Assembly: GCF_003172935.1 (NCBI RefSeq)
Contig: NZ_QGKS01000432.1
Span: 1 to 34,207, forward strand
Source of the DNA: Micromonospora sicca
GTDB lineage: Bacteria; Actinomycetota; Actinomycetes; Mycobacteriales; Micromonosporaceae
Direction of reading: 5' to 3'
Length of the DNA stretch: 34,207 bases
Shown: positions 30,115 to 34,207 of the stretch, piece after piece
How positions within the stretch are numbered: the first letter of the stretch is position 1
Layout of the letters: every line of letters begins with the position of its first letter
Position numbers and translations under genes: made by a program
The notes under the pieces: model-generated
What the model was told of the DNA's origin: nothing
What the model saw: the letters and a program-made list of their open reading frames with translations, nothing else
Database searches by the model: none

Positions 30115-31314
30115 TCAGCCGCCGGCCGGCGGCGCGGCCCCGCCCGTCTCGGGGGCCCGCCCGCCGGCCGGCGGTTGGTCCGGCGCGCCGCGCGACGGCG
30201 CTGGCCTGCTGGTGGATCCGTCCTGCCTGCCCGCCCCGCCAGGCGGCTCGGCGGCGCCGGTGGCGGGTGACGGCACGGTGCGCAGCCCCTTCGGGGCGAA
30301 CTCCCGGAGCAGGATCTGGGCGATCCCGGCGGCCGGGATGGCAAGCAGGGCACCGAGCAGGCCGGCCAGCTCCGCCGCAACCAGCACGCTGACCAGCACG
30401 GTCAGCGGGTTCAGCCGGACCGCCCGGGACATGATCACCGGCTGGAGCAGATGATTCTCCGCCTGCTGGTAGACGACGAAGAAGACCAGCACGATGACGC
30501 CCGCGGTGGGGGAGTGCGCGAACCCGGCCCCCGCCGCGATGATCGCGCCCAGCGTCGCGCCGACCAGCGGGATCAGGTCCGCGATGGCCACCAGCAGGGC
30601 GATCACCGCGGCGAACGGCACGCCGGTGAGGAACAGCACCAGGAAGGTCAGGCCGCCACAGATCAGGCTGATCAGCAGGTTGCCACTGAGGTAGCCGGTG
30701 ATGGTGCGGGCGGAGTCCCGGCCGATCCGGCGCAGCCGTTCCGCCCCGCCGTCGCCGACCAGGGCCAGCGCGCCGGCGATGATCTTCGGGGCCTCCAGCA
30801 CCATCAGGTACGCCAGAACGATCACCGTGACCACTCCGGCGACGGTCTGGACCACGCCCCGTACCACCCCCACGGCGGGCTGGCCCAGCCGCGAGCCGTA
30901 CCGCTGGAGCTGCTCGGCGTGGGTGTTGGCGTAGTCCCGCAGCCGGAACCGGGTCAGCAACTCGCCCACTGGTCCCCGGCCGGCCCGGGCCTCCCGCACC
31001 AGCTCCGGCGCCCGGTCAGCGAACCGGCCCACCTCGCCGGCCAGTGGCAGGACGATCACCGCGACGAGGGCGCCGAGCAGGACGAACGCGGCGAGGAAGA
31101 CCAGCAGGGTGGCGAGCGCGCGCCGTCGAACCCAGCCGCGTTGCAGCCGGTCGACCAGCGGTTTCAGGGCCACCGCGAAGAACGCCGCGACCAGGGTCCA
31201 GATCAGCACCCGTCGGGCGGCCCAGACCAGGGCCAGCCCGACCAGGGTGACCAGCACCAGGCCGATGACGATCAGCGCCCGGCGCGCGGTGGACCGGTCC
31301 TGGGCGTCGCTCAT
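30115..31314 (-). CDS. AI-2E family transporter (PerM/TqsA-like permease)
   Basis: The 399-residue protein has about eight membrane segments. Pairs of helices lie at about 12-55 and 65-92, a soluble amphipathic stretch at about 93-150, then a helical core ending in LIPLVGATLGAIIAAGAGF, VVYQQAENHLLQPVIMSRAVRLNPLTVLVSVLVAAELAGLLGALLAIP, the family signature. The last 50 residues are a Pro/Gly/Ala-rich cytoplasmic tail. Members export autoinducer-2 or act as Na+/H+ antiporters; the substrate here is unknown. It converges with the NADH dehydrogenase gene with only 7 bp between stops. Confidence 0.93.
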   Translation of the reverse strand: MSDAQDRSTARRALIVIGLVLVTLVGLALVWAARRVLIWTLVAAFFAVALKPLVDRLQRGWVRRRALATLLVFLAAFVLLGALVAVIVLPLAGEVGRFADRAPELVREARAGRGPVGELLTRFRLRDYANTHAEQLQRYGSRLGQPAVGVVRGVVQTVAGVVTVIVLAYLMVLEAPKIIAGALALVGDGGAERLRRIGRDSARTITGYLSGNLLISLICGGLTFLVLFLTGVPFAAVIALLVAIADLIPLVGATLGAIIAAGAGFAHSPTAGVIVLVFFVVYQQAENHLLQPVIMSRAVRLNPLTVLVSVLVAAELAGLLGALLAIPAAGIAQILLREFAPKGLRTVPSPATGAAEPPGGAGRQDGSTSRPAPSRGAPDQPPAGGRAPETGGAAPPAGG

Positions 31315-31426
31315 CCGGCGCGGCTACCCGGCGCGGCTCCGGGAAAACCCGACGCCCGATCCGGGCCGGCGCCGGAGGGAAGGGCTTGCCGGGATCCGCT
31401 CGGTCGGGCGCCGGGTGGGGCGCGGG

Positions 31427-32218
31427 TCAGTCCGCGGCGAGGGTGGCGTCGGTGGCGGGGCGGGCGCCGGAGACGAAGGCGTCCAGCGCGAGGCCGTGCA
31501 GCACCCCGCCCGGGGCGGGGTCGCCGGCCACGCGGGCGGTCAGCCGGCGTACCGGCAGGCGGTCGGGCCGGTGCGCGGCGGCGAGCACCAGGTTGCCGTA
31601 CCGGCGTCCGCGCAGCATCCGCCGGTCGGCGACCAGGCACACGTCGGCGAAGACCGCGCGCAGGGTGGCCACCTGCGCCCGGCAGAAGACCAGCGGCGGG
31701 AGGTCGGTCACGTTGACCAGGTAGACGCCGTCCGGGTGCAACGCCCCGGCCACCTCGGCGGCGAACTCGACGCTCGCCACGTGCCCCGGCATCCGGGCCG
31801 CTCGGTAGACGTCGGCGAGGACCAGGTCGTACCGGCCGGGCGGAGCGGCGGTCACCGCGTCCCGGGCGTCGGCGACCACCACGGCCACCTCAGGGGGCGG
31901 CGGCGGCAGTTCCCGGCGGACCAGGTCGACGACCGCCGGGTCCCGCTCGACGACCAGCTGCGCCGATCCGGGGCGGGTGGCGGCCAGCCAGCGCGGCAAG
32001 GTGAGCGCACCGCCGCCCAGGTGCAGCGCGGTCAACGGCCGGCCCGGCGGGGCGGCCAGGTCGATCACGGCGGCCATCCGGCGGACGTACTCGAAGTGCA
32101 GGTGGCGCGGGTCGACGACGTCCACGTACGACTGGGCGACCCCGGCGGCGAGCAGCGTACGGCCGGTCCGTCGGGCCGGGTCGACGACCAGCGCCAGGTC
32201 GTCGGCGTCGCTCTCCAT
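31427..32218 (-). CDS. Spermidine-synthase-like (SpeE-fold) protein
   Basis: The ATG at 32218 gives 263 residues. The Rossmann methyltransferase-like core shows LTALHLGGGALTLPRWLA (glycine loop), LVVERDPAVVDLVRREL (acidic end of strand 2), VVVADARDAV and YDLVLADVYRA. Actinomycetes carry many such SpeE-like proteins without proven aminopropyltransferase activity. The SYVDVVDPRHLHFEYVRRM N-terminus matches them. The usual polyamine-site aspartates cannot be placed with confidence. It stands alone, 112 bp upstream of the AI-2E gene on the same strand. Confidence 0.85.
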   Translation of the reverse strand: MESDADDLALVVDPARRTGRTLLAAGVAQSYVDVVDPRHLHFEYVRRMAAVIDLAAPPGRPLTALHLGGGALTLPRWLAATRPGSAQLVVERDPAVVDLVRRELPPPPPEVAVVVADARDAVTAAPPGRYDLVLADVYRAARMPGHVASVEFAAEVAGALHPDGVYLVNVTDLPPLVFCRAQVATLRAVFADVCLVADRRMLRGRRYGNLVLAAAHRPDRLPVRRLTARVAGDPAPGGVLHGLALDAFVSGARPATDATLAAD

Positions 32219-32296
32219 GGCCGGCAACGCTAGCCCAGGCGGTGGGCGGCCGGCCGGGTCGGGCCGGCGGGTGCCGCGCCCGCCGGCCCGGGCGGC

Positions 32297-33277
32297 TCAG
32301 CCGGCGTTCATCCCGGCGCCGACCTCCTCGATGGCGTCGTCGACCCGGTGGGCCAGGTCGACGTCGAGGCCGGTCACCCCGTCGACCCGTTGGGTCCGCA
32401 CGGTCAGTACGGCGCTGTCCGGGTCCGGCCGGCCGATCTGCGGGGCGCGGCCGACCTCGGTCCGGAGTTGGTCGAGCCGGTCGAGCACCCGGTCCAGGTT
32501 GTCCGGTGGCAGCTCGATCGTACGGACCAGCGACTGCCGGTCGCTCGACCAGTACCGCAGGCCGCTGAGCGCGTCCCTCAGCTCCTGCTCGTTCAGTGGG
32601 GCCGTGGCCGACGTCGGACCCACCAGGCGACCGCCGGGCTCCGGCGGCGGCGCGAGCAGCTCCCGCAACCCGTCCGGTACGCGCAGCGACTCGACGAGGT
32701 CGCTGTCGGCGTCGGCCAGCGCCGCGAGGGTCGCCTCGGCCTGGTACCGCGCCTGCTCTGGGGTGCGGCCGCTGATCCGGGCCACCTCGGCGAGGAAGCC
32801 CGCCAGGTCCTGGTGCCGCTCGATGCCGTCTACCGGCACCACGTCGTGCAGCTTCATCGGCACCGCCTCGAGCAGCCGTTCCCGCGCCGCCTCGTCCAAC
32901 GCCCATGCCAGCGCCAACACGGTCGCCTCGGCGCCCACCTTGGCCGTGGTGAAGTCGACCCCGGCCCGCCGGCAGACGTCGTCGACCAGGGCGCGGTATC
33001 CGAGGGTGGTCACCCCGGGTGCGCCCTTGCCGGGTTCAGTGAGCGGCCGAGCGGGCTGCGGCACGCCGGCCGGCGGCGGGGCGGGACCGCCCCGGGTGGT
33101 GTCTGGCTTGTGTCGCCCGGCGGGCGGCGGGCCGGCCCGCCTCCCCCGGTCCAGGGAGGTGATCTGCTTGGACGCGCTCAGGCTGGCGCCGGTCTGGCTG
33201 GCCTGCCGACCTCGCTCGCGGGCCTCCCGGGCCAGGGCCCGTCGGCGCTGGTTGTCGCCCTCCATCTGCTTGCGCAT
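32297..33277 (-). CDS. DUF2267 - degenerate pterin-carbinolamine-dehydratase fusion protein
   Basis: The ATG at 33277 (GAGG 7-8 bases upstream) gives 326 residues. A basic, Gln/Arg-rich N-terminus and Pro-rich linker (1-80) lead to a duplicated DUF2267 region at about 85-215 (GYRALVDDVCRRAGVDFTTAKVGAE, then FLAEVARISGRTPEQARYQAEATLAALADAD). Residues from about 228 (LNEQELRDALSGLRYWSSDRQSLVRTIEL... VDGVTGLDVDLAHRVDDAIEEV) follow 4a-hydroxytetrahydrobiopterin dehydratase. The catalytic HHP motif of that enzyme is replaced by RAPQIG, so activity is doubtful. I infer a structural or regulatory use of the PCD fold. Confidence 0.8.
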   Translation of the reverse strand: MRKQMEGDNQRRRALAREARERGRQASQTGASLSASKQITSLDRGRRAGPPPAGRHKPDTTRGGPAPPPAGVPQPARPLTEPGKGAPGVTTLGYRALVDDVCRRAGVDFTTAKVGAEATVLALAWALDEAARERLLEAVPMKLHDVVPVDGIERHQDLAGFLAEVARISGRTPEQARYQAEATLAALADADSDLVESLRVPDGLRELLAPPPEPGGRLVGPTSATAPLNEQELRDALSGLRYWSSDRQSLVRTIELPPDNLDRVLDRLDQLRTEVGRAPQIGRPDPDSAVLTVRTQRVDGVTGLDVDLAHRVDDAIEEVGAGMNAG

Positions 33278-33479
33278 CGTCGCACCTCGTTCCTCGTCGG
33301 TACCGCTGTTTCCGCGGGTCGCCTTCCCGCCGTCGCGGGGAAGGAAACGACCCCGGCGGGCGCCCGGCGGAGGCCGGACGTCAGCTTCATCCGCTGGGGG
33401 TGAGGGGTGCTCACCCGACGGCGGCCCATGATCGGGGTGGACCGGAAGACTTCCGAGGCACGCGGAAGGGAAGGTCGTC

Positions 33480-33794
33480 ATGAAGAGGATCGTCGAGATC
33501 GTCCCCGCCCGACCCGGCTGGTACGCCCGGTGGCAGTTGGCCTCCGAGGACACCCGCTGTTACCCGGTGACCCTGTGGGCGCTGCTGGAGGAGACCGACG
33601 GGACCGGCCGTGAGGTGGTCGGCGTCGACTCCGTCGGACAGTGGCCCGGAGCGGACGACAACGAGGCGGGTGGGGAGTTCGTCCGCTATCTCTTCCAGAC
33701 GCCCGATTCCGAGCCACCGGAGGACGCGGAGCCGCCCGCGGTGGAGGAACTGCGGTCGACGGGCCCGCGGTTAAAGCCGGTCCCGGCTGCCTGA
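33480..33794 (+). CDS. Small acidic hypothetical protein
   Basis: I do not recognise this 104-residue protein. GGAAGG lies at good spacing before the ATG, and codon usage is typical. The first 75 residues look like one small alpha/beta domain (RPGWYARWQL, PVTLWALLEE, VVGVDSVGQW); the acidic, Pro-rich tail looks disordered. There is no signal peptide or membrane helix. It is monocistronic, between a divergent promoter region and a strong terminator. Confidence 0.8.
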   Translation: MKRIVEIVPARPGWYARWQLASEDTRCYPVTLWALLEETDGTGREVVGVDSVGQWPGADDNEAGGEFVRYLFQTPDSEPPEDAEPPAVEELRSTGPRLKPVPAA

Positions 33795-33806
33795 GCCACC
33801 CTCCCC

Positions 33807-33839
33807 GGCCCCCGGCCCCTGGTCCCAGGGCCGGGGGCC
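33807..33839 (+). terminator. Terminator of the small acidic-protein gene
   Basis: GGCCCCCGGCCCCTGG (33807-33822) pairs with CCAGGGCCGGGGGCC (33825-33839) through a 15-bp stem with one bulged C and a 2-base formal loop, starting 12 bases after the stop. Confidence 0.85.
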
Positions 33840-33919
33840 ACCCCGTCCTCCGACCCGCGCATCAGCGGCGGGAGGTGCGCGCTGACCGTTGCCGTCCGAG
33901 CGTCGCGACCCGTCTCGCG

Positions 33920-33925
33920 TATACT
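33920..33925 (+). promoter_or_regulatory. Possible -10 element of the STAS gene
   Basis: TATACT lies about 50 bases upstream of the proposed start in otherwise very GC-rich DNA. No -35 hexamer at 16-18 bases is convincing, so an alternative sigma factor or an activator may be involved. Confidence 0.35.
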
Positions 33926-33974
33926 TGCTGCACTGCAAGCACCCCGCCTGCGGTGGGAGCGGGAGGGACCCAGG

Positions 33975-34207
33975 TTGACGCTCACCGTCACGCACGCCCG
34001 GCGGGCCGGCGGTCCGGCGTGCGTGCGACTCGCCGGTGAGCTCGACATGAGCACGTCCCCCCAGCTCAACGCCGCGATCCGACCGGCTCGCCGCCGACGG
34101 TGAGCGATACCTGCTGATTGATCTCACCGAGCTGACCTTCTGCGACTCGACCGGCATCGCGGCGTTCATCCGCGGGGACAACCGGGCCTCGGCCGACGGC
34201 GGTTGGT
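33975..34207 (+). pseudogene. STAS-domain (anti-sigma factor antagonist) gene, frameshifted and cut by the window edge
   Basis: A TTG at 33975 lies 7 bases after GGGAGGG. The first frame reads LTVTHARRAGGPACVRLAGELDMSTSPQLNAAI, a STAS N-terminus, then an extra C at about 34080 leads to a stop at 34101. The correct continuation is in the next frame: DRLAADGERYLLIDLTELTFCDSTGI, with Ser149-type phosphorylation motif DSTGI. Such proteins (SpoIIAA/RsbV-like) bind anti-sigma kinases and are switched by phosphorylation of that serine. One inserted base explains the break; a sequencing error or +1 frameshifting are alternatives to a dead gene. Confidence 0.75.

Overview
The window is about 73% G+C by eye, uses GTG and TTG starts freely, and has almost only G or C in third codon positions. 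It carries actinobacterial family combinations (DUF2795, DUF2267, DUF6510, a Streptomyces/Micromonospora-type ribosomal protein S4). It looks like chromosomal DNA of an actinomycete, most likely a Micromonosporaceae member. I see no tRNA, rRNA, CRISPR array, integrase, transposase or phage gene.

Layout. (1) 1-5378: the last codons of a secreted lysozyme-fold protein and its terminator at the left edge; a secreted alpha/beta hydrolase with a clear promoter and palindromic operators; NADP-type glutamate dehydrogenase; a MazG-like protein; then a full-length secreted lysozyme-fold protein whose end and terminator match the left edge. Two near-identical palindromic repeats in opposite orientation bracket the hydrolase-gdhA-MazG block. 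(2) 5394-9984: pirin, an EndoIII-like protein without the catalytic lysine, DUF1345, DUF2795 and DUF2267 proteins, and a class III CoA transferase/racemase. (3) 10095-11311: a promoter, a yybP-ykoY-type (Mn2+) riboswitch, a TerC-family membrane protein and a terminator. (4) 11363-13035: a three-gene redox operon (molybdopterin oxidoreductase, FAD/NAD reductase, DUF6510 zinc-ribbon protein).

(5) 20846 down to 13145, minus strand: the most interesting region. A seven-gene operon runs from one promoter that overlaps tandem LacI-type operators: sugar-binding lipoprotein, two ABC permeases, a GH172 (DUF2961) enzyme, a LacI regulator, a GH32-like beta-fructofuranosidase and a PfkB (fructokinase-like) kinase. 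I propose a self-contained pathway that imports a fructose disaccharide or cyclic difructose dianhydride, opens it (GH172), splits it (GH32) and phosphorylates the fructose. Just upstream lies the decayed carbohydrate-binding tail of what looks like a secreted fructanase.

(6) 21467-26501, minus strand: two coupled glycosyltransferases, then an MFS exporter whose leader carries two small upstream ORFs and strong hairpins, arranged like a ribosome-controlled attenuator. (7) 26602-28766: a GNAT acetyltransferase; a divergent S4 paralogue translationally coupled to a 53-residue basic protein; a 51-residue orphan; and a frameshifted glycogen-debranching-like remnant. (8) 28809-34207: type II NADH dehydrogenase-like flavoprotein, AI-2E family permease, spermidine-synthase-like protein, a DUF2267/pterin-dehydratase-like fusion, a small unknown protein, and a frameshifted STAS-domain gene cut by the window edge.
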